The notes under the pieces were generated by a model that was not told the origin of the DNA, searched no databases, and was given only the letters and a program-made list of their open reading frames with translations. This document shows, piece after piece, positions 1 through 9,746 of a DNA stretch of 64,000 nucleotides (positions are counted from its first letter, which is position 1; every line of letters starts with the position of its first letter). The stretch comes from Sorghum bicolor. Its lineage: Eukaryota > Streptophyta > Magnoliopsida > Poales > Poaceae. The DNA lies in the NCBI RefSeq assembly GCF_000003195.3, contig NC_012874.2, positions 62,001 through 126,000 on the forward strand, written 5' to 3'. The position numbers were made by a program, and so were the translations under genes.

Positions 1-100
1 ACAGATGGAAACAATGTAAGTACTACTCACTTGTACAGCTTGATCATGGTATAGTGATGAAGTGGGAAAGGAAACAGAAGCTCCAAAAAAGAAAACTCAC

Positions 101-1652
101 GTCTCTAGCTCCGGACCTAGATATGTTTTCAGAGCCAGCAAGGTCAACGAGATTAAGCTTTCCACACTTGATCATGTCCTCACCCTCAGGTGTGCATTCC
201 TTAATATGGATGGTGATGGAGAAAATAGAGTGTGAGCGACTGCTTTGCTTGTTGAGAAGAGTCTCAGCAGTTTTTCTCTTTGCAGAGCCTCTCTCCAGTA
301 TCCTGTAGATCTCAGCAGCTGAAGAAACTAGTTCTTCCTCGAGCCCCCTAACAAAGACTCCTCCCTTGCCATCCTCCATGAGTGCCATAGGCTTCTTGGA
401 CTTGTCATCAGGGAACTTAGATTCCTCTGGGGCTAGAAGATCAGTGAGCTCCTCATTGTACAGCTCAAGAAAAGAAACCTTCATGCTGTACTCTGAACTC
501 TGTGCCTCGAGGATGTCAAATATGCGCTTAACAGCCCTTGGAATGACACCAGCATCAGATGGGAGGTCACCGTTCTTCAGAAATGCAAGTGGAGGGTGGA
601 GTTATGACCTCAGTTGAAGCAGCAAACAAACTGCATCAGAATTCAGAGCATATATATAATAAAAATTTACCAGTGCTTTGCCCCCTCCTCCTTCCATGGT
701 GTATGTTTTGCCAGTTCCAGTCTGACCATATGCAAATATTGTGCAATTGTAACCGTCCAAAACCTCTCTGACAAGTGGCACAACAGCATGGTTGAAGACA
801 TCCTGCTGCTGGGACTTTGGTCCGAACACCTGCGTGTTTCAGTTGGTTATTGATTGATAAATCAGTCAAATGAATGCCTGGGCGTGGCAGTGATCAACAA
901 GTGGAATAATACAGTTGGCATATTTACCTTGTCGAATGCAAAGGTGCGATCAATTTGCTTGTTAGCGATGTTCTGGGCAACAGAAACCTCCCGTCTCTGG
1001 TCATTGCAAGTGACCACCACAGGTGTGCCAATGCGGCGTTCCTCCTCGCTCAATGGCCTAGGAACATGATGCAGTGAGGCTGAATCGATGAGTAGTAAGT
1101 AAAATAAATGATATACAATGGATCAATTGACAGGCATTGCATTGGTGGATCGATCAGACAGTGGCATGTACTGGAAAAGGGGCATAGGTGTAGTGCATTA
1201 CATACTGCTCCACTGGTGATCTATCGGTTGATCGTGGGGATGTCTATAGAAACGCTAGTAGATGCATGCATACTTGTATTGATTACTGTAATTAGGAAGC
1301 AGTGGATATTATTATGGTAAAAAAAATTAATGTACCTGCATCTAAGGAGGACCTGGACGTTGACGCCTCCGGATCCAGAACCCTTGGAGGAGGAGGTGGT
1401 GGTGGTGGAGGTGGAGGTTTGCTGCTGCTGCGAGGCCTGCTGGGCAGCGCTGATGCTGCTGCTGTTACTGTTGCCGTTGAAGACGAGGGGGCCGCGATCC
1501 CGGTGCCTGCTTGTGGGGGGCTTGTGGGCGGAGGAAGAGGCGCCGCTCCTGGGCGTGTGGGAAAAGGAGGGGGACATGGCGGCGTAGTCGGCGGGGGCTC
1601 CGCCACGGCGAGGGGTGGGGGTGGGGGTGGGGGTGGGGGTGGAAGGCTCCAT
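101..1652 (-). CDS. Kinesin-5 (BimC/Eg5 type) motor protein, N-terminal part
   Basis: Plus-end-directed mitotic motor that crosslinks and slides antiparallel microtubules in the spindle and phragmoplast. Visible coding exons on the minus strand are 1652-1336, 1057-928, 829-671 and 574-101, together exactly 360 codons with GT/AG borders and consistent phase. After a low-complexity Thr/Pro, Ser and Gln-rich head of about 95 residues comes the motor domain: [14 protein letters not shown], the P-loop GQTGTGKT, switch I (NKQSSRSHS) and switch II (DLAGSE). Segments such as [17 protein letters not shown] and [10 protein letters not shown] are typical of plant kinesin-5 (TKRP125 type). The ATG at 1652 is chosen because it precedes the conserved domain with no other in-frame start. 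The remaining motor, neck and tail exons lie beyond position 1, so the gene is cut by the window edge, not broken. Family call is firm; the orthologue number is not assigned. Confidence 0.93.
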
Positions 1653-1990
1653 GGATGATTGATGAAACGCACGCAGAGGAGGGGAGCGGAGCGGAGGAGG
1701 GGAAATGGGGCGGGGCGTCTGATTTGATTTTGAATCGGAGAAGAATGCCCTGCCCTGGCCGCCGGACTTGCTCCTTGGGCCCCGCACCACAGCCTCGGAT
1801 TCCAATTCCAACGGAACTCACGGGGCCCACCCACTTTGGGTTGCATTTGAACTCTCCGACCGTTGCACGTAGAGTGAGGGATGACCAACCGAGAGAGCTT
1901 CCTTCCTTTCGCTTTTTAATAAATATAGCAGACTCCCTCCACCCCACTTCGTAAGCCGTTTGTGTAGGAAAGATTCTTTGAACATCAATC
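1653..1990. other. Kinesin-5 5' leader and proximal promoter
   Basis: Stretch upstream of the kinesin ATG. The first 150 bases are GC- and purine-rich, as expected for a grass 5' leader, and the rest becomes AT-richer. Long overlapping open frames here on both strands are composition artefacts of the GC-rich first exon. No TATA box could be assigned with confidence. Confidence 0.35.
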
Positions 1991-2216
1991 TCAATGCAGT
2001 TTTATGTCACAGAGATTCCCCGTCGCATCGAATCTTTGGTCGTATGCATGAAGCATTAAATATAGATAAAAATAAAAATTAATTACACAGTTTACCTGTA
2101 ATTTGTGAGATAAATCTTTTGAGCCTAATTACTACGTCATTGGACAATGTTTGTCAAATAAAAACGAAAGTGCTACAGTAGTCAAAAACCAAATTTTTTG
2201 CCAACTAAACAAGGCC
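1991..2216. mobile_element. GGCCTTGTTTAG-family small DNA transposon, left end eroded
   Basis: Carries the family core: a GTCGCATCGAATCTTTG-like segment, a GCATTAAATATAGATAAAAA segment, TTACACAGTTTACCTGTAATT, GCCTAATTACTACGTCATTGG, and the right end CAACTAAACAAGGCC. TAA follows the right end, matching the 3-bp duplication seen at another copy. The left terminus is not recognisable. Non-coding and presumably non-autonomous. Confidence 0.7.
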
Positions 2217-2247
2217 TAAATTAGACAACCGAGCCACATGAGTTTTA

Positions 2248-2460
2248 GGCTAGTCTCAATGGACATTTCATAGGCGTTTTATGCGCATTTAATATAGGGA
2301 TACATCAGCATAGAAGGAATATTTGCATGAAATAGGGATGGGAGAGAATAGAATCGTTTCATCCCGGTGAAAAGTGGACGCTCTGTTTCCAAAGCATTGG
2401 GACCCGGGTGAAACGAAGTGAAATGAGCACTGTGACATTTCATTTCATCCCTGATCTGGT
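2248..2460. mobile_element. Tourist-like MITE left end, truncated
   Basis: TTA followed by GGCTAGTCTCAATGGACATTTC resembles the left end of the complete element at 20520-20724 (GGCCAGTCTCAATGCATAGTTTC). No matching right end was found, so it is either truncated or its right boundary lies elsewhere. The right coordinate is approximate. Confidence 0.4.
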
Positions 2461-5130
2461 GCGGGCGGCAGCCGCGCCGTCCTCGTCATCTTCGCGCGCG
2501 CATCCTGAATCTCCCGCTCCCCATCCCTATCCTTGCCACCATATCCCGCCCTGTTGCCGCCCAGAGAGATCCCCATCATTGCGACCCGACGCTGGCCGAA
2601 GAATCGCCAGCGTCGGGCGAAGGGGACCCACCGCCGGCCGCTCTCTCCGTCGTTGCGACCCGCCGCCGGCCGAAGGGGACCCGCCGCCAGCCGGCTTCCC
2701 CATCCTTGCGGTCGTCCGCCATGGACCCGCCAGGGAACCTCAGCGGCCCAGGAACCTCACCGTCCTTTCAAGGTGGCCCGTTTGAAGCTAAAACTCTAAA
2801 AGTAAGGATCCACTATTAGTAAGCTTTATGCAAAAATTACTTTGTTTCTTGCTAATCCTGAGTTTCTCTTCTTTTCCGCCGGGTAAGTCTTGCGGAGTAC
2901 TTTTGTACTCAGGGTTTGTTAACCCCTGTTGCAGGTGCTAACTTATGCTGCTAATGGAGGTCATATCAGTGAGCGCGACATGATTTGTCCATCTCTTCTA
3001 CCTCAGATGTTTCACCTAATTTGCTTCCGCTACTCTACATACATTTTGGAACTTAGTTAAGCTTATACTCCATCTTATTTTGTAAACTCACATTGTAAAT
3101 CTTCCACACTCCGATGTAAGTTATTTTTGTAATAAATGTTGTAATGTTGTGGTAACTCCATGTTGATCCTGTATGAGTTAAAAAATATAGATGATTCGGG
3201 GTCCTACGAGGGCACCCGACAGGCTATCTGAGTTATATGACTCTCATGTGCAGTAGTCAGAGGTCTTAAGGACAATGTCAGTACATGTGGGCCATATAAT
3301 TTGGGTGGTTCTACCACACAACGGATGGGTACAGAGTTGCATTATCAGGCCCCAATTTCATTGTCCCCAAAGATGAGGCAGAACACCAAGATTGTGTCAA
3401 GATATGCTGGTATATTCAGGTCATAGATGGATACATGTTAAACAAAATCAACTGCATGCAATACATAAATGAGTGTAGCGGTTGCTAATATTTACAAACA
3501 CAAAGAACTGTGGAACATCTTGACACTGAAAAATTTAAGAATAATGATAAGGACTTAAGAAGGCACTCGGAGACATAGAACAAGTATACAAAATTAAAGT
3601 AATTTTAGGTTTAGCCAAACTATCTGAATAACCATGGTGCAAATAGAACCATTCCTTTTATCCACTATGACATATCATATTATTAATTATGTTTAAACCA
3701 AATATATCACAAAGCATTTGTCATGAATCACGTATCATACCTATCATTATCTTATGAGGCAATCAAAACATGTGACTTCAATAGAAGAACATTCGAGTTT
3801 AGCTTAATGCAACAACGTATCATTTTATACCCTATGAGATGAACTGTTTCATTAGGAATAGAGGTTTTATTGAACAGTTGCCTTGGTTGATGATGTCAGT
3901 GTTTTGCTCGTTTCATATCAAAAATCATCAATGTCTGGAACAATACCGAATTGCATATGCATAGGGCATTTTTCTGTTCAGAGAACATGGAACCAAATAA
4001 GGCAAGGAGTAAGGCAATACATGAGTGAATAAATGTAGCTGTAAGGCAATACACGAGTGAATAAATGTAGCTAAAAATAAAAGGTATACTTGCTGCACCA
4101 AAGAGTAAGGGTTCAATAAATAAACAATTTAAATCAAGGGTGTTGCTTTTTTATAAAAAAAGATTCTATTTAATAAGCAGACACCTGCTCCTTATGGTGC
4201 TCTCCATTTACCTCGAGCTCTTGTTGCACCCTTTTCTACCAGAGGTAGTTCTGTCAGGATTTGAATTGGCAAAAGAAACACTGGATTAATGTTTGCCTTC
4301 TTGCCCAACTGCAAAGGCCTAAAAGATAAGGCTTGAAAGTCATACTTTGTTGATACAATAAAAACTCCGATGTATCGATTCAGAGATAGAATTTTCTTAA
4401 TAGAGCAGGAAGATTAGATTAACAGTTGAAGTTGGAACAAAAGTATAAAAGCGAACCGAGGAGTGCTAATCATACTTGTCTAGTTCAATCTGCACAAACA
4501 AAGGAAATGGTAAGGAAAAATGTTGTCACGACAGCCCTATTTTCCTGGGCATTCTATCGAGCACGTGAAAGGCACATCACACGAAGGGCAAAGGAAATAC
4601 AAACTGTGCCCCTGTCCTTGCAGAGTCTCACAACCATCACACTAGGGAAGGTCGCTGCCCTCGCAGAGCTCGTCATGGACAGCAGCGGCGCCCTCATTGG
4701 CCCCTCCAAGATCCAGCGGTGGCGCATCCATCGGCATCAAGGTGGTGGCGCATCCCGCAGTTCGGTGGCGCGCAACGAGGCAGGTCGTGGAGTTGGTGTC
4801 ACATCTCACGGTTCGTTGGCATAGAGGCAGCGTCGCACGGCGGTGTGTGGTGTTTGTTGGAGGGCGTGGAGGCCTGGTGTTGTTCGGCCGGTGAGCAACG
4901 ACGTGGGCGAGGTGGATGCAGCATGGGAGAGGGGTGTGCACGTGATGGAGCGGGATCGCAGGAGGAGAGGGTGATTGGATGGGATGATCGGGGAAGTAAT
5001 ATTGTTTCCTTTCTAAAAAAACCGACATACCGAGGGGGAGCGACGCATGAAGGGCAGAGCTGCACGGAGGAGACAGAGGTGACACTAAACAAATGTCGCG
5101 CAAACAAATATCTTCCTTTTGTTCTTTTTT
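2461..5130. other. Intergenic stretch without a supported gene
   Basis: A GC-rich patch at about 2460-2770 has overlapping open frames in two phases with low-complexity Pro/Arg translations and no recognisable domain. 2780-3300 contains sequence reminiscent of retroelement termini but without paired ends. A perfect-looking 32-bp tandem duplication (one mismatch) lies at 4009-4072. A second GC-rich patch at 4640-5060 is open on both strands, again with low-complexity translations. No conserved protein was recognised. Confidence 0.4.
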
Positions 5131-5469
5131 GGCCTTGTTTAGTTCATTTTTTTTTTTTGCAAAATGAACACTATAGCATTTTCGTTTGTATTTCATAAAT
5201 ATTGTCCAATAATAAAATAATTAGGCTTAAAAAATTCGTCTCGCAAATTACATATAAATTGTGCAATTAGTTATTTTTTAATCTATATTTAATGCTCTAT
5301 ACATGTGCCGTAAGATTCGATGTGACAGGAAATCTAAAAAATTTTGTAAATTTTTTTAGTAAGTAAACACCAAAACCAAAAAAAAATTGTTGTTAGATTT
5401 TTGGTGGGCTACTCAAGGTTTTGGGTTTTTGGGTTTTTTGCAAAATACTTCAGCAACTAAATAAGGGCC
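5131..5469. mobile_element. GGCCTTGTTTAG-family element, copy 1 of an adjoining trio
   Basis: Begins GGCCTTGTTTAGTTCA and carries the family core (TTTCGTTTGTATTT, AATTGTGCAATTAGTTATTT, CGTAAGATTCGATGTGACAG). The likely end is CAACTAAATAAGGGCC at 5469. The last 130 bases are less typical, so the exact right boundary is uncertain. Confidence 0.65.
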
Positions 5470-5474
5470 TCTTG

Positions 5475-5717
5475 GGCCTTGTTTACTTTCACCCCAAAAC
5501 CCAAATTTTTTCAAGATTCTCTGTCACATCCAATCTTTAAACGCATGCATGAAGTATTAAATATAGACGAAAATAAAAACTAATTGCACAGTTTGGTCGG
5601 AATTTACGAGACAAATCTTTTGAGCCTAGTTAGTCCATGGTTGGATAATAATTACCATAAACAAATGAAAGTGCTACAGTGTCACGAAATTTTTCCCTTC
5701 AGAAACTAAATACGGCC
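5475..5717. mobile_element. GGCCTTGTTTAG-family element, copy 2 of the trio
   Basis: Starts GGCCTTGTTTACTTTC and ends AAACTAAATACGGCC. The core is in the opposite orientation to copy 1 (GCATGAAGTATTAAATATAG, then GCCTAGTTAGTCCATGG, then AAATGAAAGTGCTACAGTG). It abuts copy 1 on the left and shares the terminal GGCC with copy 3 on the right. Confidence 0.75.
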
Positions 5718-6000
5718 TTGTTTACTTCCAAAAAATTTTGCAAAACATGAACAATAGCACTTTCGTTTGTATTTAACAAATATTTTCCAATCATAGACTA
5801 ACTAGGCTCAAAAGATTCATCTCACAAATTATAGATAAACTGTGTAATTAGTTATTTATTTTGTTTATATTTAATGCTCCATGTAATTAGTTATTTATTT
5901 TATTTCTATTTAGTGCTTTATGCATACGCCGCAAGGTTCGATCCGACGAAAAATATGAAAAATTTTATAAAATATTTAGCTCAGAGTTCGGATTTTTATG
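5714..6000. mobile_element. GGCCTTGTTTAG-family element, copy 3 of the trio, right end lost
   Basis: Starts GGCCTTGTTTACTTCC and shows the family core, with a local duplication around TTAATGCTCCATGTAATTAG (5870-5920). No matching GGCC right end is visible. The element fades into AT-rich DNA near 6000. Confidence 0.6.
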
Positions 6001-6150
6001 TTGGGACGCGCGCTAGGAGTTTGCAGAGGGGCGCGCACGAAATTTTGTTTGGCGAAAGCGCTCGTACTCGATTGGAGAATTTTTTTTTGTTTATGTAACT
6101 AATATAATATAAATATATAAATAAGTACTCCCTCCATTTTAGATTATAAT

Positions 6151-7993
6151 CCTGTTTAGTTCTTTTTGCTAAATTTTAGCTAGCTAAAATTATTTTAGTT
6201 ACCCTTGAGCGACTAGTGAGACTAAACTATTTTATCTCCTTTTAGTCGGTGTGTTTAGAAGTTTAGCTACTAAGAGCATCTCCAACACATGTGGTAAAAT
6301 AAATAGCCAAATTGCATAGTTTAACTCTTTTGTAAAATATAGAAGTCTTCAAAAAAGAAGAGTTTTTCAATAGACTTGCTATTTCTCATCTTGTATACTA
6401 AAAAAATTGTCAAGTCAACAACTACCACGGACCTATTCCACCTGCCGCTTGAAACTTTCCGTGACCTATCCCTTTGGAGTCGTATCTCGTCATGTTCTAG
6501 GCTCCTGGCGGCCCACATCGTTGCAGTTGAGCTCACAGTTGAGCTCAGCTCAGCTCTGTTATGCTATGAGCTATGCTATGCTTTACACTTTATGTGTAGA
6601 TAAACTGCGTCACTCTGTGTGTAGACAAACTATGGCCAATTTATTTGCAAGCAACCAGCAGGTCCCAACTATGAAAATTTAGTTTTTATGGCTTCACCCA
6701 ACGACCAAGCTGTTGAGTGCCAATATGCTGCCAGAGTGTCAGTTGACATCCAAAGAGCAAGGTATGAAGTGTAGAAAAATAAGTGAATCTCATCTATGAT
6801 ACAGGCAACTAAAATGTTTGATCTTAGTTGGTTCCCTTGCTGTTTTCAACTAAACTAGCCCTTTTATACATCCATTTGTCAAGATCTATTACAATGAAGT
6901 GAAGAAAATCGAGTGCCCATGACTGAACATTGTGAAGTCAACTCACTGCAATTTTCAAAGGTAGGCCACAAAGAAATATTTAGGCTATAAAGCACTATTA
7001 TGCAGTAGATCAGTAGTTGAGGATAACTGCATATCACCAATCATATGAAGCTGCTGATGACCTCCCTGCCAACTATTGGCCGGGAGTGTAAACATGAAAC
7101 TATGAAGCATGCACCCCCTCACCTGAGCACACATCGACGTATGGATTCGATGTAGTAGCAGCAGCACTGTTGGGTGGAAAGACTCATCGTTGCTGGCCTC
7201 CTTGCGCTGCATTCTCCAACCATGACAGCGCCGGTGAGTCTTGCTCCCATCCGCCCGATGCCGAAATAATGGGGAGCGACAACGAGTTGAAATCTCCCCC
7301 ACGCAGTTGGGATCTCCCATCCACCTGCTGCTCCCATCCCAACTGCTGTCGATCCACCTGATGTTGCTCCCATCCGCCTGCTGCTGACATCCGTCTAATG
7401 TCGGGATAATAGGGCGGCGCAATTGGGATCTCACCGGCACTCGGCAGAGGCTGTCCATGACGAGGATGATCCGGCCGTATGGCAGAGCAGTGATTCAGAG
7501 GAAGCCGCCTCTCCATGGGGAAGCGCCTCCGCTGGAGCAGCAGGGAGCGGCTCACAACGAAGACAAAAACGACGACTCAGATGGGGCTCCGGCGCTGAAG
7601 TGGTTCACGACGAAGAGGAAAAAGGCGACTCCAGAGCGGCTCATATGGATACAACGAGATGGGGAATTGTGGAATCGAGCGGGTCGTGCTAGATAGCCAT
7701 GAGGGAAACTTCAGCGCACGCGGGAACGCCGTCTCTGCGCGCGGGCAAGTGACGTGGCGAGCGATTTTCAGGAGATGGCGAGCCGCGCAGGCTTGCTTTC
7801 TTTGCCTAGCGAAATCCATGGGATAGCCAACTTGGTATTTTACCAAACAAGATAGCATATCTCTTGGAGCTTAATTTTTGATTAAAAAAGCTAAATATAG
7901 CATACATAATAAAGATAGCACATCTGTTGGAGTTGCTCTAAAATGAATAAAAATTAGCTGGCTAAAATTTAGCAAGGCGAACCAAATGAGCCC
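6151..7993. mobile_element. Inverted-repeat (MITE-like) element split by a later insertion
   Basis: Left arm CTGTTTAGTTCTTTTTGCTA plus AATTTTAGCTAGCTAAAAT at 6151-6190 is the imperfect inverted complement of the right arm ATTAGCTGGCTAAAATTTAG plus CAAGGCGAACCAAATGAGCC at 7953-7992. Between the arms lies the complete element 6274-7938. Removing the insert leaves about 180 bp, a normal MITE size. Its own target duplication could not be determined. Confidence 0.6.
6274..7938. mobile_element. Non-autonomous PIF/Harbinger-like element, 1.67 kb
   Basis: The ends are GAGCATCTCCAACACATGTG on the left and CATCTGTTGGAGTTGCTC on the right, which are inverted complements. The element is flanked by TAA on both sides (6271-6273 and 7939-7941), the 3-bp duplication typical of PIF/Harbinger transposons. 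Internal open frames at 6985-7555 and 7423-7696 overlap on opposite strands, contain imperfect repeats (CCCATCCGCC / CTGCTGCTCCCATCC) and match no transposase that I recognise. It is therefore non-autonomous and may carry acquired host sequence. Confidence 0.7.
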
Positions 7994-8196
7994 TAAAAGG
8001 CATTCCAAGAATCTTAGAGAGACCTTGTTTAGTTACCAAAAAGGACCAAAAAAATTGCAAGATTCTTCGTCACATCAAATCTTATGGCACATGTATAGAG
8101 TATTAAATATAGATAAAAATAAAAACTAATTATACAATTTGTTTGTAATTTGAGAGACAAATATTTTAAGTCTAGTTAGTTTATGATTGAACAATA

Positions 8197-9508
8197 TCTA
8201 TACCTATCTATAAAGAGGGAAAATTTCAGTCTGCCCAAAAATTTTCTGCCCGTCATATCCGATTTCGTGTAGAATCAGCGCCTGGTACGTTGTGGAGGAG
8301 GAAAAAAAGGTCAGCGGGAAGACTGCGCTGGCTGCCGCACATCTTCGCCAAGGTGCTGGAGCTCCCGTTCGCGGCCGACGCGGACGTGTCCATCGAGGAG
8401 GACGCGGCAGCGTTGCAGTTCGTCGCCGCCGCCGTCGTCGACGTCGACGGGTTCTCCTTCTCCCCCGCAGGTGGCTCCCGCGCGCACGCCGTCAAGATCC
8501 ACCCGGGGGTCACCAAGGTCGTCGTCCGGGGCCTGTCCTTTGGCGCCAACGACGACGACGATGGGGCAGGCGCCGCCTTCGAGCTCGACCGCTGGCGGTT
8601 CCGCCTCCCTCCCTGCACGCGCCCCGCCATGGCCACCGCCACCTACGCCCAGGGCGAGCTCGTCGTCACCGTCCCCAAGGGCGCCGGCCCCGACGACGGC
8701 GACGGCGACGGCGACGGCGATGCGGCCACTGCTGCCCTCGGTGGCACGGACCGCGTCCTCGTGCTTGTATAGTCCTATAATCCCATTCCCATCCATGACT
8801 CGTCTCGACTTCGCCTGTTTTGCTGATTCGCCTCCTGTTTCTGTTTTTGTTTCTACTACTGCTAATATCAATATTGATATCACGCGCGAGATGATGATGA
8901 TGATGATGATGATGATAAACAGAGCAGTTAGAGTAATAATAATAATGCCTGTGGATCCGCCTTTGCTGCTAATTCTCTGTCCAAACTTTGTCATTTCATT
9001 GTGCACTTTGTGAGCAATTTCTCCAGCTTTAATAAAAACACTTGTAGCATGCAGTTCAGCTCATGCTGATGAGCCATTGCAGTTGCAGCGCTTGGTAACC
9101 TTTTCAGCATGAAATTCCATTGCAGCATAGCATACTTTGCTTCAAACAGCCCGTTGATCATGTTTTTAAAGTACAAACTGTAGATCTGTTTAGTGAGGTG
9201 GTTTCATGTGAGATCGAGAACAACTAACTTGAGATTTTTGGTAGCAAGTTTATGGTTCTAATGCTGAGTTTGACTCTGAATTATTCAATGCTGGAGCCCG
9301 GAGTCCCTCACCAAATTTTGCATCTCATGGCATCATCTAAGAGACAGGCTTGTTCGTTTATGAACAGACTGCTTCAAAGTCAGTTTTAAAAGCTTAAAAA
9401 TTGTCAAATTCAATATAGAGGATAAAACACAAAAAAAATATAACAAAGTGCTCATTTTCTATAAACGTCTATTTGCTCCTGTAGCAACGCACGGGCATAT
9501 TTTGCTAG
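8197..9508 (+). mobile_element. Non-autonomous Helitron, 1.31 kb, with captured gene sequence
   Basis: The 5' end TCTATACCTATCTATAAAGA follows an A. The 3' end GCACGGGCATATTTTGCTAG is followed by T. This matches Helitron rules: 5' TC, 3' CTRR, insertion between A and T, no target duplication. Ten bases before the terminal CTAG is a hairpin: TGCTCCTG (9469-9479 area) pairs with CACGGGCA with one mismatch and one wobble around a TAGCAAC loop. No Rep/helicase is encoded, so it would need factors in trans. It carries the HSP20-like reading frame at 8290-8772. It lies about 240 bp upstream of the TON1 start codon. Confidence 0.8.
8290..8772 (+). pseudogene. HSP20-like (alpha-crystallin fold) gene fragment inside the Helitron
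   Basis: Open frame of about 160 residues, strongly GC-rich, ending in TAG at 8770-8772. The translation has a basic start (WRRKKRSAGRLRWLPH), a region resembling plant HSP20-like proteins (FAKVLELPFAADADVSIEED, HPGVTKVVVRG, FELDRWRFRLPP, TYAQGELVVTVPKG), and an acidic Asp/Gly repeat tail. The frame starts with TTG where an ATG would be expected. There is no upstream in-frame ATG within the Helitron; the first in-frame ATG is near 8629. So the piece is either an internal exon picked up by the Helitron or a copy that lost its start. The family assignment rests on remembered motifs and is moderate. Confidence 0.55.
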
Positions 9509-9746
9509 TACAAACAAAAGTGCTACCAAACCAAAAAATTTTGCCAACCGAGAACAAGGCTACAGCATCTTAAAAATGTTGGGCCCACCTGTCAGTCAAC
9601 CTTTAGCCTACCCCGTTCCCCAACCTCTGGCGTTGTCGTGTTCATCTTCGATCTCCATCTCCTCCCTTCTCCCGAACTACCTGCTCCTGCTCCCTCCGCT
9701 CCTCCGTGCTCCCAGTCGCCATCCCCAGACTTCATTTCAGGCGGGG

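Larger units (their letters stand above)
8021..9560. mobile_element. GGCCTTGTTTAG-family element split by a Helitron
   Basis: The left portion 8021-8196 begins GACCTTGTTTAGTTACC and runs through the family core to TTTATGATTGAACAATA. The rest of the family consensus resumes at 9509 (TACAAACAAAAGTGCTACCA) and ends CGAGAACAAGGC. The interruption coincides with the Helitron ends. About nine bases of the usual consensus around the junction are missing, so the insertion came with a small loss or this copy already differed. Confidence 0.7.

Noticed and set aside
1292..1954. Several overlapping open frames of 85-198 codons around the kinesin first exon
   Set aside because: They are shadows of the GC-rich first exon and leader. 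The translations are Gly, Pro or Arg runs, and only the frame starting at 1652 joins the conserved motor domain.
2408..2799. GC-rich frame of 125 codons
   Set aside because: The Pro/Arg/Ala-rich translation is open in two frames and lies next to a truncated MITE end, with no domain recognised.
3000..3240. Possible LTR terminus ending GGCACCCGACAGG
   Set aside because: The sequence looked retroelement-like, but no paired LTR, TG start or target duplication was found.
8311..9013. 231-codon minus-strand frame opposite the HSP20-like fragment
   Set aside because: It is the complement of a GC-rich coding frame and of ATG/ATT microsatellites. It includes an isoleucine run from (ATT)n and has no family match.
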